Source of the DNA: Methylobacterium sp. J-030
GTDB lineage: Bacteria > Pseudomonadota > Alphaproteobacteria > Rhizobiales > Beijerinckiaceae
Assembly (NCBI RefSeq): GCF_022829545.1
Contig: NZ_JAKSYM010000262.1
Span: 1-52,941, forward strand
Length of the DNA: 52,941 nucleotides
Direction: 5' to 3'
Position numbers and translations under genes: made by a program. Positions within the stretch are counted from its first letter, which is position 1, and the number at the start of each line of letters is the position of its first letter. Of the stretch, positions 27,972-37,072 are shown one piece after another. Under the pieces are notes generated by a model. That model worked only from the letters and a program-made list of their open reading frames with translations. It had not been told where the DNA came from and made no database searches.

Positions 27972-28093
27972 GGTTTCAAAAGGTCAATGACCTTGTGTGG
28001 GTGCAGGGCAAAGCCCTGCTCTTGCTCGCGGCCCGACGCATCAGGGCTCCGCCCTGATCACCCGCCAAAGGGCTTAAGCCCTTTGGAAACCCA
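27972..28093. repeat. Interspersed palindromic repeat, family A, copy 3
   Basis: It starts GGTTTCAAAAGGTCAATGACC, contains GCAGGGCAAAGCCCTGC and CAGGGCTCCGCCCTG hairpins, and ends CCAAAGGGCTTAAGCCCTTTGG. It lies between the antiporter and mmcB genes. Confidence 0.8.
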
Positions 28094-28095
28094 AT

Positions 28096-28608
28096 CTACA
28101 GCGCCCCCTCCCGCACCGCGCCCGGATCGGCCAGCGCATGGAGGATGCGCGCGGCGCTGTGGGCGAAGCGCAGGGTCACGGCCTTGCGGCGCGCGCCGCT
28201 CAGCGGATGCTCCGGGGGCTCGCGCAGGATGCCGGCGCCGTAGGCGTCGGCGACGATCAGGCCGCATTCCTCCGGGATCAGCGATTCCGGCACCTCCTCG
28301 GGGATCGCGAAGAAGAACCGGTCGCAGAAGTCCCGGTAATCCGGCCATTTCCGGTCGGCGCGGAAATCGGCCACGCTCGACTTGATCTCCACGATCGTGA
28401 GCTTGCCGGCCCCGCAGAGCGCGATCACGTCGGCCCGGCGGCCGTTCACGAGGGAGAATTCCGGCAGTGTGACGCAGCCCATCTCGGAAAACAGCCGGCG
28501 CACGCCCCGCTGGATCCGCAGGGCCGTGGGCGATTGCCGCCGGTCGGGCGGCAGGAGCGCGTCGACGACCGCGGGGGCGGAAGCGGGAAGGCCGAGGGAA
28601 GCGGACAT
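28096..28608 (-). CDS. mmcB: MmcB family DNA repair nuclease-like protein
   Basis: A 170-residue protein of the MmcB (formerly DUF1052) family, part of the SOS/mitomycin-C response in alphaproteobacteria. The PD-(D/E)xK nuclease core is visible: GRRADVIALCGAGKLTIVEIKSS (D then E-x-K), followed by KWPDYRDFCDRFFFAIP and the LIVADAYGAGIL strand. Its N-terminal helices (ALRIQRGVRRLFSEMGCVTL) are typical. The ATG at 28608 is used; a TTG directly before it is in frame. The stop abuts family A repeat copy 3. Confidence 0.9.
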   Translation of the reverse strand: MSASLGLPASAPAVVDALLPPDRRQSPTALRIQRGVRRLFSEMGCVTLPEFSLVNGRRADVIALCGAGKLTIVEIKSSVADFRADRKWPDYRDFCDRFFFAIPEEVPESLIPEECGLIVADAYGAGILREPPEHPLSGARRKAVTLRFAHSAARILHALADPGAVREGAL

Positions 28609-28697
28609 CAATCAACGGGCGTGTCTGTACCGAATCGGGACATCCTGCCAATCCGGACGCGATCCGTCACCTGCGGCGCGGGATCGCCCCGCGTCGG

Positions 28698-29474
28698 TCA
28701 TCCGAGGCAGGCGCGGATCGCGTCGAACCCGTCGGTGAGCGCGGCCGGGCCGGGCTGGAGGATCAGCGGCGACTTGATCTCGTGGATGCGCCCGTCCCGC
28801 ACTGCCGGGATGCCGGAAAAACCCGGCCGCGCCCGGATCCGGTCAATGTTGACCCGCTTCCCGCACCAGGAGGCGAGGATCACCTCGGGCGCGGCCGCGA
28901 TCACCTGCTCGGGCGTCACGATCCGGTCCCTCGCGGCCGCCTGACGGCTCAGCTCCGGAAACACGTCCCGGCCGCCGGCCTGGGCGATTAGGTCCGAGAC
29001 CCAGCCGATGCCGGAGATCATCGGCGCGTCCCATTCCTCGAAATAGACCCGCAGGGGCGGCCGAGCCTGCGCGGCGCGCGCCGCCTCCGCGAGCCGCGCC
29101 GCGAAGCCGGCCGCCAGGGCCTCGGCCCGTTCGGGCACGCCCACGAGCGCGCCGACGGTGCGCACCATGGCGAGGCATCCGGCGAGATCCCGCTGGTTGA
29201 ACAGGTGGACCGCTACGCCCGCGCGGGCGAGGTCGGCGACGATGTCGGCCTGGAGGTCCGAGAAGGCGAGGACGAGGTCCGGCGCCAGCGCCAGGATTTT
29301 CGGGATGTCGGCGCTGGTGAAGGCGGAGACCCGGGGCTTCTCCCTCCGGACCCGGGGCGGGCGCACCGCGTAGCCCGAGACGCCGACGATCCTGTCCTCC
29401 TGCCCCAGCAGGTACAGGGTCTCGACGGTCTCCTCGGTGAGGCAGACGATGCGCTCCGGCGGGAAGCGGCGCAT
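28698..29474 (-). CDS. Cobalamin/metal-chelate binding protein, BtuF-like
   Basis: A 258-residue protein of the periplasmic-binding fold used by BtuF and iron-siderophore binders. Features are RIVCLTEETVETLYLLGQED, IVGVSGY, FTSADIPKILALAPDLVLAF, then a C-terminal lobe with YFEEWDAPMISGIGWVSDLI and PEVILASWCGK. No signal peptide is visible and the protein begins directly at the first domain, so it may act in the cytoplasm, as in the family of stand-alone cobalamin-binding proteins. Its ATG overlaps the dedA stop (TGATG), indicating coupled translation. There is no ABC permease nearby. Confidence 0.82.
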   Translation of the reverse strand: MRRFPPERIVCLTEETVETLYLLGQEDRIVGVSGYAVRPPRVRREKPRVSAFTSADIPKILALAPDLVLAFSDLQADIVADLARAGVAVHLFNQRDLAGCLAMVRTVGALVGVPERAEALAAGFAARLAEAARAAQARPPLRVYFEEWDAPMISGIGWVSDLIAQAGGRDVFPELSRQAAARDRIVTPEQVIAAAPEVILASWCGKRVNIDRIRARPGFSGIPAVRDGRIHEIKSPLILQPGPAALTDGFDAIRACLG

Positions 29475-29995
29475 CAGCGGTCGAGCCACGTGAGAAGGCC
29501 CGCCCCGGGGGCGAGCAGCACGAAGGCCCAGACCAGGGCCGAGGCGACGTTGGCCAGTTGGAACGGCAGCCGCGACAGGCCCAAAATGCCGGCGAGCAGC
29601 GGCACCAGGGCCCGGGCCGGCCCGAAGAACCGCCCCAGCGCCACCGCGGCGATGCCCCAGCGGCCGATGAAGGCCTCGGCCTTCGCGGTGAGGTCGGGGT
29701 AGCGCCGCAGCGGCCATTGGGTCTTCGCCCCCGGCCCGAGCCAGTGCCCGACCTCGTAGGAGACCCAGTCGCCCAGAGCGGCGCCGAGGGCGGCCCCCAG
29801 GAGCACCGGCCAGAACGGGATGTCGGCGCCGCCCACCAGGGCGCCGATGGCGATCAGGATCACGGTGGCCGGCACGAACAGCGACAGCACCGCGATGGAT
29901 TCGCAGAAGGCGAGGGCGCCCGCGATCAGCGGCGTCCAGACCTTGTGCGCCTCCACGAAGGCGAGGGTCGTGGTGCGCAGGGCTTCGATGTCCAT
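29474..29995 (-). CDS. DedA family membrane protein
   Basis: A 173-residue integral membrane protein of the DedA/VTT group. It shows VWTPLIAGALAFCESIAVLS, LFVPATVILIAIGALVGG, GDWVSYEVGHWLG and GRFFGPARALVPLLAGILG, matching the conserved reentrant-loop glycines and the F/GRF-x-P-x-R motif. DedA proteins act in membrane homeostasis, with members now linked to lipid-carrier flipping. It is shorter than many family members. It is coupled to the BtuF-like gene by a one-base overlap. The start ATG at 29995 is the first that gives a typical N-terminus. Confidence 0.9.
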   Translation of the reverse strand: MDIEALRTTTLAFVEAHKVWTPLIAGALAFCESIAVLSLFVPATVILIAIGALVGGADIPFWPVLLGAALGAALGDWVSYEVGHWLGPGAKTQWPLRRYPDLTAKAEAFIGRWGIAAVALGRFFGPARALVPLLAGILGLSRLPFQLANVASALVWAFVLLAPGAGLLTWLDR

Positions 29996-30219
29996 GGGGC
30001 TCGGGGTGCAGCGGGGCGACCGGACCCATCTGAGGTGGGGGCGGGTGGGGGACAAGGGAGGGCGATTGCGAGCAAAGCCGTCGCATCCGGAAAATGCTCC
30101 GCTTCCCAATAAAACAGCTCCTTTCGGTGCCACCGTCCCGCCCGGTCGTTCAGGGCGTCGAAGGCGAGCTTGGCGAATCTCGCCGGTACGCGGCAAGATC
30201 GCCAACGGACGAGGGTGCG

Positions 30220-30528
30220 ATGACCGACGACGCGTTCGAGACGATCATGTCAGCTCTGAGCCAGGCGGCGGCCCATGCCCGCGGCGAGGACGTCCCCGGC
30301 CTCGTGGTGCACGCGCCCCGCGTGGCCGCCGATCTCGACGTGGCCGCGATCCGGCGGCGCACCGGCGCCTCGCAGGCCCGCTTTGCGCAGAGCATCGGGA
30401 TCGCGGTCTCGACCCTGCGCAACTGGGAGCAGGGCCGTAGGCGTCCCGAGGGGCCGGCCCGGGTGCTGCTGGCGCTGCTGGACCCGAATCCGCGGGTGGT
30501 GCAGGAGCTGCTGGTGGGGGAGGGCTGA
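30220..30528 (+). CDS. XRE/HigA-like helix-turn-helix protein
   Basis: A 102-residue regulator. The DNA-binding helix-turn-helix is TGASQARFAQSIGIAVSTLR followed by NWEQGRRRPEGPARVLLALL, a pattern typical of HigA- or NadS-type antitoxins. No intact toxin gene is next to it: the 200 bases upstream hold only a poor frame that does not resemble RelE/HigB. It may be an orphan antitoxin or a stand-alone regulator. GAGGGTG precedes the ATG at 30220. Confidence 0.82.
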   Translation: MTDDAFETIMSALSQAAAHARGEDVPGLVVHAPRVAADLDVAAIRRRTGASQARFAQSIGIAVSTLRNWEQGRRRPEGPARVLLALLDPNPRVVQELLVGEG

Positions 30529-30713
30529 GGCTCGGGATGGCGCGCCCGCGCCCCGAAGTTGCTGCGCCAGCCGATGCGTCTCCATCGGCCGCACGCGCAC
30601 CTGACATCCGCATGTCTTCGTGGCCGATTTCGTGGCGATCCATGCAACGATGTATTGCAAACCGTCCAGTTGATTCAACAAGATGCCTGATGTGATCCGC
30701 CAGGAGGCCGCCC

Positions 30714-31139
30714 GTGATCCGGACGGGACTGTTTTGGGCGCCGTTCGTCGCCATCCTCGCGACATCGCCGGCCGGCGCGCAATCGAAGGCGGCCAGTTAC
30801 CTCATTCAGCAGGCGATCTCGGAGGGCTGCGAGAGCCATCGCGGAACGATGGACGCGTCCGGCGCCATCGAGCGGGATCTGGATGGCGATGGTGCCCCGG
30901 ACCTGATCATCGCCGATGACGGGTTACGCTGCTCCGGCCCATCACCGCGCAGCGTCAATTGCGGCATGCAGGTGTGTTCGGTGACGTTCTACCTGCGCCG
31001 CGGCCCTCTGTTGCAGAAGGTCCACGAGATGCTCGGCGCCGGACTCAGCGTCGGGTCCGAGCGGATTCCGAAGGTGCACATGTATGCCCATGGCGGGCGG
31101 CGCGGCTTCGTCCGCTGGAACGGCAGCCGCTTCGACTGA
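30714..31139 (+). CDS. Exported protein with an EF-hand/FG-GAP-like DGDG motif
   Basis: A 141-residue protein with a signal peptide (MIRTGLFWAPFVAILATSPA, then GAQS cleavage region). The segment IERDLDGDGAPDLIIADDGL carries DxDGDGxxD, a calcium-binding loop of the dockerin/FG-GAP type. Several cysteines (SEGCESH, LRCSG, NCGMQVCS) could form disulfides in the periplasm. I do not recognise a specific function. It is flanked by non-coding sequence and is probably a monocistronic gene. Confidence 0.75.
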   Translation: MIRTGLFWAPFVAILATSPAGAQSKAASYLIQQAISEGCESHRGTMDASGAIERDLDGDGAPDLIIADDGLRCSGPSPRSVNCGMQVCSVTFYLRRGPLLQKVHEMLGAGLSVGSERIPKVHMYAHGGRRGFVRWNGSRFD

Positions 31140-31228
31140 CCGGACACGGGTGATGCCCCCGCGCTTGCGCCCGCGCCCCGGATCGCCGACAGCATCGGGC
31201 CGGCGCAGCCGAACCGGAATCACCCGCG

Positions 31229-32077
31229 TTGAACGTCCTGTCGATCCAGTCCCACGTCGCCTACGGCCATGTCGGCAACGCCTCGGCGGTGTTCCCGATG
31301 CAGCGGCTCGGCGTCGAGGTCTGGCCGGTCCACACGGTGCAGTTCTCCAACCATACCGGCTACGGGGCGTGGCGCGGCCCGGTCTTCGAGGCCGCGATGA
31401 TCCGCGACGTGGTGCAGGGCATCGGCGAGCGCGGGGTGCTGCCCACCTGCGACGCGGTGCTGTCGGGCTACATGGGCTCGGCCGAGATCGGCACCGCGAT
31501 CCTGGAGGCGGTGGCCGCCGTGCGGGCGGCGAACCGCCAGGCGCTCTATTGCTGCGATCCGGTGATCGGCGACGTCGAGGAGGGCGTCTACGTGCGGCCG
31601 GGCATCGAGGCGTTCCTGCGCGAGCGCGCGGTGCCGGAGGCCGATATCCTCACCCCCAACCAGTTCGAGCTCGGTCTCCTCACCGGCCTGCCGAGCGGCA
31701 CCGTGGCGGAGGCCGGGGCGGCGGTCGCGGCGCTGCGGGCGCGCGGCCCCCGGGTGGTGCTGGTCACCTCGGCGCTCTGCGCCGACACACCCGCCGACCG
31801 CATCGACATGCTCGCCGGGGCGGAGGGGCAATTGTTCCGGGTCCGCACCCCGCGGCTAGCCATCCGGGTCAACGGGGCGGGCGACTGCATCGCGGCCCTG
31901 TTCCTCGTTCACTACGCCCGCACCGGCTCGGCCGCGGCGGCCCTGGAGGCGGCCGCAGCCTCGGTCTACGGGCTGCTGAAGCGCACCGCGGAAGCCGGGT
32001 CCCGCGAGATCCTGACCGTGGCGGCGCAGGAGGAATACGTGATCCCGAGCGAGCGGTTTCCGGTCGAGGCGGTCTGA
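31229..32077 (+). CDS. pdxY: Pyridoxal kinase PdxY
   Basis: A 282-residue ribokinase-fold kinase phosphorylating pyridoxal to pyridoxal 5'-phosphate in the vitamin B6 salvage pathway. The conserved opening is VLSIQSHVAYGHVGNASAVF, followed by HTVQFSNHTGYG, CDPVIGD, the ADILTPNQFELGLLTG segment, and the anion-hole/catalytic NGAGDCIAALFL. The length is normal. The start is a TTG at 31229; no ATG or GTG lies close enough to keep the conserved N-terminus. Confidence 0.94.
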   Translation: MNVLSIQSHVAYGHVGNASAVFPMQRLGVEVWPVHTVQFSNHTGYGAWRGPVFEAAMIRDVVQGIGERGVLPTCDAVLSGYMGSAEIGTAILEAVAAVRAANRQALYCCDPVIGDVEEGVYVRPGIEAFLRERAVPEADILTPNQFELGLLTGLPSGTVAEAGAAVAALRARGPRVVLVTSALCADTPADRIDMLAGAEGQLFRVRTPRLAIRVNGAGDCIAALFLVHYARTGSAAAALEAAAASVYGLLKRTAEAGSREILTVAAQEEYVIPSERFPVEAV

Positions 32078-32081
32078 GCGT

Positions 32082-32570
32082 TCAGTCCGCGCCGGTCACC
32101 TCGCAGAGGAAGGTCGGCTCGGCGGTGACCGGAAAATTCACCGACCGCGCGATGAAGCAGAAGGCATGGGCGTCGCGGTGAAGCGCCTCGGCCCGCGCCG
32201 CGTCTGACCCGGCCGCGATCGTCACACGGGGCCGGAGGGTGACCGCGGTGAACTGGCCCGCGCCGCCCGCCTCCTCGGTCATATGCCCCTCGGCGGCGTC
32301 TTCGTAGGCCGTAACGACGATGCCGGCCTGGGCGCACAGGCCCAGATACCAGAGCTTGTGGCAGGCCGCGAGCGAGGCAACCAGCAGCTCCTCGGGGTTC
32401 CAGCGCGCGGCATCGCCCCGGAAGGCCGGGTCGGACGAGCCCGCGATCAGCGGCTTGCCGGGCGCCGACAGGGTGTGGGCGCGGTCATAGCCGCGATAGC
32501 TGCTGGTTCCGGTGCCGGTGTTGCCCGTCCAGGTCACCGTGACGGCGTAGCGGTGCTGCGTCTCGGCCAT
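32082..32570 (-). CDS. OsmC family protein
   Basis: A 162-residue OsmC/Ohr-fold protein. Both active cysteines are present, in ELLVASLAACHKLWYLGLCAQ and DAHAFCFIARSVNFPV, which implies thiol peroxidase activity against organic hydroperoxides. The N-terminus TVTWTGNTGTGTSSYRGYDR is typical of the YciW-like/OsmC subgroup. It ends five bases from the pdxY stop in convergent orientation and is divergent from the phzF-like gene. Confidence 0.9.
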   Translation of the reverse strand: MAETQHRYAVTVTWTGNTGTGTSSYRGYDRAHTLSAPGKPLIAGSSDPAFRGDAARWNPEELLVASLAACHKLWYLGLCAQAGIVVTAYEDAAEGHMTEEAGGAGQFTAVTLRPRVTIAAGSDAARAEALHRDAHAFCFIARSVNFPVTAEPTFLCEVTGAD

Positions 32571-32718
32571 GGATCTCTCCGCGACACGTCCGGTCCACCC
32601 GCCGCCGCGTCCTCCGGGCGAGTCGATCGGACACGCCGCACCGTGTACCAGTCTTTCGCTTCGCCACCGACTCGCGGCCGTTCCGCCGCCGGGCGCGCGA
32701 GCAGGAAGGTCCGACCCG

Positions 32719-33603
32719 ATGGCACGCCGCTTCGTCACCCTCGACGTGTTCACCGAGCAGCAGCTCGCCGGCAACCCCCTCGCCGTCGTGCTGGATTCGG
32801 AGGGTCTCGACACGGCCGCCATGCAGGCCATCGCCCGGGAGTTCAACCTGTCCGAGACGGTGTTCGTGCTGCCGCCCACAGAGGCCCGGCACCGGGCGCG
32901 CGTGCGCATCTTCACCCCCGGCCGGGAGCTGCCCTTCGCGGGGCACCCGACGGTGGGCACCGCGGTGCTGCTGGCGCTGCAGGAACCCACCCGGGGCGAT
33001 GCCCGCGCCTTCGGCCTGGAGGAGGGGATCGGGATCGTCCCCTGCGTGGTCGAGACCCTCGTCGACGGCAGCGGCGGCCGGGCGCGGTTCCGGCTGCCGA
33101 TCCTGCCGGAATACCTCGGCCCCGGGCCCGAACCCGAGATCCTGGCGCCGATCCTGGGCCTGGAGCCCGGCGACATCGGCACCGGCCGGCACGCGCCGAG
33201 CCGCCACGGGATCGGTCCCCGCTTCACCTGCGTGCCTATCGCGTCCGTGGCGGCCCTCGACGCCGCCCGGCCGGCCCAGGCCCCCGAGCCGGGGGACGGC
33301 CTCTACCTCTACACGCCCGATCCCGAGGGGACCGGCCAGAGCTGGCGCGTGCGGATGTTCGCGCCTGAGTTCGGCATCCCGGAGGATCCGGCCACCGGCT
33401 CGGCGGCCTCCGCCTTCGCGGGGGTGCTGATGCAGTTCGAGACCCTGGGGGAGGGCACCCACGACGTGGCGATCCGCCAGGGCCAAGTCATGGGCCGGCC
33501 GAGCGCGATCGCGCTTCAGCTCACCATCGAGTCGGGTGCCCTGCGCAGCGTCGAGATCGGCGGCGCAGCCGTGATCGTCTCGGAGGGCAGCCTCCATGTC
33601 TGA
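32719..33603 (+). CDS. PhzF family isomerase/epimerase-like protein
   Basis: A 294-residue protein with the DAP-epimerase-like fold of PhzF. Conserved motifs are RRFVTLDVFTEQQLAGNPLA, the catalytic Glu in FNLSETVFVLPP, PGRELPFAGHPTVGTA and the second-half EDPATGSAASAFAGVL. Family members isomerise small acids; most, as here, are not part of phenazine clusters and have unknown substrates. The ATG at 32719 follows AGGAAGG. Its last eight bases overlap the NUDIX gene, so the two are co-translated. Confidence 0.92.
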   Translation: MARRFVTLDVFTEQQLAGNPLAVVLDSEGLDTAAMQAIAREFNLSETVFVLPPTEARHRARVRIFTPGRELPFAGHPTVGTAVLLALQEPTRGDARAFGLEEGIGIVPCVVETLVDGSGGRARFRLPILPEYLGPGPEPEILAPILGLEPGDIGTGRHAPSRHGIGPRFTCVPIASVAALDAARPAQAPEPGDGLYLYTPDPEGTGQSWRVRMFAPEFGIPEDPATGSAASAFAGVLMQFETLGEGTHDVAIRQGQVMGRPSAIALQLTIESGALRSVEIGGAAVIVSEGSLHV

Positions 33604-34306
33604 GGGGTTCCGCAGCACGAAGCTGGCCGACGTGACGGCGCGGTTCGTGGAGCACGACTGGGCGTTCCCGCGCATGCACGAAGCCGCCATCGCGGCCCAT
33701 TGGCGGGCGCGGATCGCCCGCAGCCCCGGCCTGTTCGACGGCACCGTGCTGCTGTGCTGCGCCCACGATGTCGTGGACGGGATCGCCCGGCTCGACCTGT
33801 TCGCGACGCGCTACTCCATCTTCACCTACTACCGGCATGTCCGGCACGCCGACCCGCGGATCCGCAACGCCTTCGCGGCGATCGTCCCCTGGACGGCGGA
33901 CGGCGCCGTTCTGCTGGGCGAGATGGGCGCCCACACAGCCAATGCCGGCCAGCTCTACTTCCCCTGCGGCACCCCGGACCCGGACGACGTGCGCGGCACC
34001 AGCGTCGACCTCACCGGCAGCGCCGCCCGGGAACTCGCCGAGGAGACCGGCCTCGCGCTGCCGGCGGATGCGGCAACGGAGTGGGTCATGCTCGCGGGCG
34101 AGGACCAGCTCGCCTTCCTGCGGCCGGTGCGCTTCCCGGAGACGGCGGCGGCGCTGGAGGCGCGCATCGCGGACCATCTCCGGCGCGAGGCCGCGCCGGA
34201 ACTCGCCGGGATGCGCAGCGTGCGGGGCGCGGCGGAGATCGACCCGGCCCGGATGCCGGGCTTCGTGCGGGCCTATCTGGGGGACGCGTTTCCGACGCGG
34301 GCCTAA
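33596..34306 (+). CDS. NUDIX hydrolase
   Basis: A 236-residue protein with a Nudix box in SVDLTGSAARELAEETGLAL, carrying the REL-x-EE-x-GL core; the first glycine/glutamate part of the box is less canonical. The rest includes VPWTADGAVLLGEMGAHTAN and GQLYFPCGTPDPDDVRG. Nudix enzymes cleave nucleoside diphosphates linked to other groups. The specific substrate is unknown, and the long N-terminal region suggests a distinct subgroup. It overlaps the PhzF-like gene by eight bases, so they probably act together or are at least co-expressed. Confidence 0.85.
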   Translation: MSEGFRSTKLADVTARFVEHDWAFPRMHEAAIAAHWRARIARSPGLFDGTVLLCCAHDVVDGIARLDLFATRYSIFTYYRHVRHADPRIRNAFAAIVPWTADGAVLLGEMGAHTANAGQLYFPCGTPDPDDVRGTSVDLTGSAARELAEETGLALPADAATEWVMLAGEDQLAFLRPVRFPETAAALEARIADHLRREAAPELAGMRSVRGAAEIDPARMPGFVRAYLGDAFPTRA

Positions 34307-34582
34307 AACCGCGTCGGCGCGTCGCGCTCGGCGAAGCCGTTTCTTCGGCGCCCCCGCGAGGCCTGCGGGCCGCGGCAACGGCGCCGGACCTGAACACCCC
34401 TGGCAATGGCCGCGTTGGGCAGTTGCGCCGGCTCCGCGCGGTCTGGGCGGCGGGGGGCCTCGGCCCCGTCCCCAGCCTGAGCAAATTTTACCAGCTCCGG
34501 GGAGCTTCGCCGTGGCCGGCACGTTCACCCGGGACATCCCCCGACGCGGCGCCCGCCGGGCGGGTGGAGTCCCGGAGTGTCC

Positions 34583-36841
34583 ATGTCCGATTCCCGACGT
34601 CCCTCGTCGCAGTCCCGCTCGCGCATCGAGGAAGGCCAACCCTATCCGCTCGGCGCCAACTGGGACGGGCTCGGGGTGAATTTCGCGCTGTTCTCGGCCC
34701 ACGCCACCAAGGTCGAACTCTGCCTGTTCGACGACCTGGGTGAGCGGGAGATCGAGCGGATCGAGCTGCCGGAGTACACCGACGAGATCTGGCACGGCTA
34801 CCTGCCCGACGCCCGCCCGGGCACGATCTACGGCTACCGCGTCCACGGCCCCTACGAGCCGAAGGCCGGCCACCGGTTCAACCACAACAAGCTGCTGATC
34901 GACCCCTACGCCAAGGGGCTCGTCGGCTCGATCACCTGGAACCCGGCCCTGTTCGGCTACCAGATGGAATCCGGCGACGACCTGACCTTCGATGAGCGGG
35001 ACAGTGCCCCCTACACCCGCCGCTCCCGCGTCATCGACCCGGCCTTCACCTGGGGCCGGCATCAGAAGCCGCACGTCCCGTGGGAGAAGACCATCTTCTA
35101 CGAGGCCCACGTCAAGGGCATGACCAAGCTCGACCCGCGGGTCCCGGAAAAACTGCGCGGCACCTACGCCGGCCTCGGCACCCGGGACGTGCTCGACTAC
35201 ATCAAGAGCCTGGGCGTCACCTCGGTGGAGCTGCTGCCGGTCCATTCCTTCGTGCAGGATGACTATCTTGAGCAGAAGGACCTGGTGAATTACTGGGGCT
35301 ACAACACGATCTCGTTCTTCACCCCCGCCCGGCGCTACGCCGCGGTGCCGGACTTCGCCTTCTCCGAGTTCAAGGAGATGGTCTCGCGCTTCCACGGCGC
35401 CGGCCTCGAGGTGATCCTCGACGTGGTCTACAACCACACCGCCGAAGGCAACGAGAAGGGCCCGACCCTGTCGTTCAAGGGCGTCGACAACGCCTCCTAC
35501 TACCGGCTGCTGCCGAACGAGCCGCGCTACTACATCAACGATACCGGTACCGGGAACACCTTCAACCTGTCGCATCCGCGGGTGCTGCAGCTCGTCACCG
35601 ATTCCCTGCGCTACTGGGCGCAGGAGATGCAGGTCGACGGGTTCCGCTTCGACCTCGCCACGATCCTGGGCCGCGAGCCCTACGGCTTCGACGAGGGCGG
35701 CGGCTTCCTCGATACCTGCCGCCAGGATCCGGTGCTCAACAACGTGAAGCTCATCGCCGAGCCGTGGGATTGCGGACCCGGCGGCTATCAGGTCGGCGGC
35801 TTCCCCCCCGGCTGGGCCGAGTGGAACGACCGGTTCCGGGATGATGTCCGCGCCTACTGGAAGGGCGATGCCGGCCTGCTGCCGGACGTCGCCGCGCGCC
35901 TCGCCGGCTCGGCCGACAAGTTCAACAAGCGCGGGCGCAAGCCCTGGGCCTCGGTGAACTTCCTCACCGCGCATGACGGCTTCACCCTGCACGACACGGT
36001 CTCGTATAACGACAAGCACAACGAGGCGAACGGCGAGGGCAATCGCGACGGGCACTCGCACAACCTGTCGTACAATTACGGGGTCGAGGGCCCGACCGAC
36101 GATCCCGAGATCCGGGCCACGCGCCTGCGCCAGATGCGCAACATGCTGGCGACGCTGTTCCTGTCCCGCGGCACGCCGATGCTGCTCGCGGGCGACGAGT
36201 TCGCCCGCACCCAGAAGGGCAACAACAACGCCTATTGCCAGGACAACGAAGTCTCCTGGCTCGACTGGGGGGCGATCGGCGACGAGGAGCGGGACCTCGC
36301 CGAGTTCACGCAGCGCCTGATCCTCCTGCGCAATGCCCTGCCGATCCTGAACCGCGGGCGGTTCCTGACCGGCCAGTACGACGAGGAGTTCGGCGTCAAG
36401 GACGTGGCGTGGCTGCGCCCGGACGGGAGCGAGATGACCCCCGAGAACTGGACCGACGGGGGTGCCCGCGCCTTCGCGGTCCAGCTCGACGGCCGCGCTC
36501 AGGCGACGGGGCTTCACCGCCGCGGCGGCGACGCGACGCTGCTGATCATGTTCAACGCCTACCACGATCTCGTGACGTTCACGCTCCCCGAGTCGGTCGG
36601 CGGCATGGCCTGGACGCGGCTCCTCGACACCAACCTGCCCGACAGCCAGGATGTGGAGAGCTTCAAGTTCGGCATGGGCTACGCCGTGACCGGGCGGTCG
36701 CTGCTGATGTTCGTCCTGAAGCCCGAAGACAGCCCCGGCGACGGCGACAACGCCATGGAGCGCTCATACCAGCACGTGATGCAGGCCTTCGAGCGGGCGA
36801 ATGTCGAGACCGTCCGCTTCCACCTCGACGCGGAGGGGTGA
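34583..36841 (+). CDS. glgX: Glycogen debranching enzyme GlgX
   Basis: A 752-residue GH13 isoamylase-type debranching enzyme cutting alpha-1,6 branches in glycogen. An N-terminal CBM48-like domain (YPLGANWDGLGVNFALFSAH) precedes the barrel. Conserved GH13 regions are DVVYNHTAEG (I), GFRFDLATILGRE (II, Asp nucleophile), LIAEPWDCG (III, Glu acid/base) and FLTAHDGFTLHD (IV, Asp). I chose the ATG at 34583 with GGAG nine bases upstream; the in-frame GTG at 34577 is an alternative. No other glycogen genes are adjacent in the window. Confidence 0.95.
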   Translation: MSDSRRPSSQSRSRIEEGQPYPLGANWDGLGVNFALFSAHATKVELCLFDDLGEREIERIELPEYTDEIWHGYLPDARPGTIYGYRVHGPYEPKAGHRFNHNKLLIDPYAKGLVGSITWNPALFGYQMESGDDLTFDERDSAPYTRRSRVIDPAFTWGRHQKPHVPWEKTIFYEAHVKGMTKLDPRVPEKLRGTYAGLGTRDVLDYIKSLGVTSVELLPVHSFVQDDYLEQKDLVNYWGYNTISFFTPARRYAAVPDFAFSEFKEMVSRFHGAGLEVILDVVYNHTAEGNEKGPTLSFKGVDNASYYRLLPNEPRYYINDTGTGNTFNLSHPRVLQLVTDSLRYWAQEMQVDGFRFDLATILGREPYGFDEGGGFLDTCRQDPVLNNVKLIAEPWDCGPGGYQVGGFPPGWAEWNDRFRDDVRAYWKGDAGLLPDVAARLAGSADKFNKRGRKPWASVNFLTAHDGFTLHDTVSYNDKHNEANGEGNRDGHSHNLSYNYGVEGPTDDPEIRATRLRQMRNMLATLFLSRGTPMLLAGDEFARTQKGNNNAYCQDNEVSWLDWGAIGDEERDLAEFTQRLILLRNALPILNRGRFLTGQYDEEFGVKDVAWLRPDGSEMTPENWTDGGARAFAVQLDGRAQATGLHRRGGDATLLIMFNAYHDLVTFTLPESVGGMAWTRLLDTNLPDSQDVESFKFGMGYAVTGRSLLMFVLKPEDSPGDGDNAMERSYQHVMQAFERANVETVRFHLDAEG

Positions 36842-36982
36842 GGCACGTGGGCCGGGCGGTTTTCTCAAACCCCGGCCCCGTGCGCCTTGCGCCCGGCGGC
36901 GCACCCGGCTAACAGCACGGCACCGCGCGGCCCTGGCTGCGCCCGGGTCCCGCTTGCGCGCCTGGGTGCCCGGTCCGCGGAC

Positions 36983-37072
36983 GGAGGGGTGGCCGAGTGG
37001 TTGAAGGCGCACGCCTGGAAAGTGTGTATACCGGAAACGGTATCGCGGGTTCGAATCCCGCTCCCTCCGCCA
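36983..37072 (+). tRNA. tRNA-Ser (anticodon GGA)
   Basis: A complete class II tRNA with a 7-bp acceptor stem (GGAGGGG/TCCCTCC with one G-U), a D-loop starting GGCCGAGTGGTTGAAGGC, an anticodon stem CACGC/GTGTG with loop CTGGAAA, a long variable arm, the T-loop GGTTCGAATCC, and encoded GCCA at the 3' end. Its 3' half is a common integration site, and the DNA changes character directly after it. Confidence 0.97.

Noticed and set aside
30020..30219. A toxin gene upstream of the XRE-type regulator
   Set aside because: I looked for a RelE/HigB-like frame and found only short, non-matching translations.
33521..36565. A 1014-codon open frame antisense to the NUDIX and glgX genes
   Set aside because: Low-complexity valine/glycine/arginine-rich translation without motifs, opposite well-conserved enzymes.
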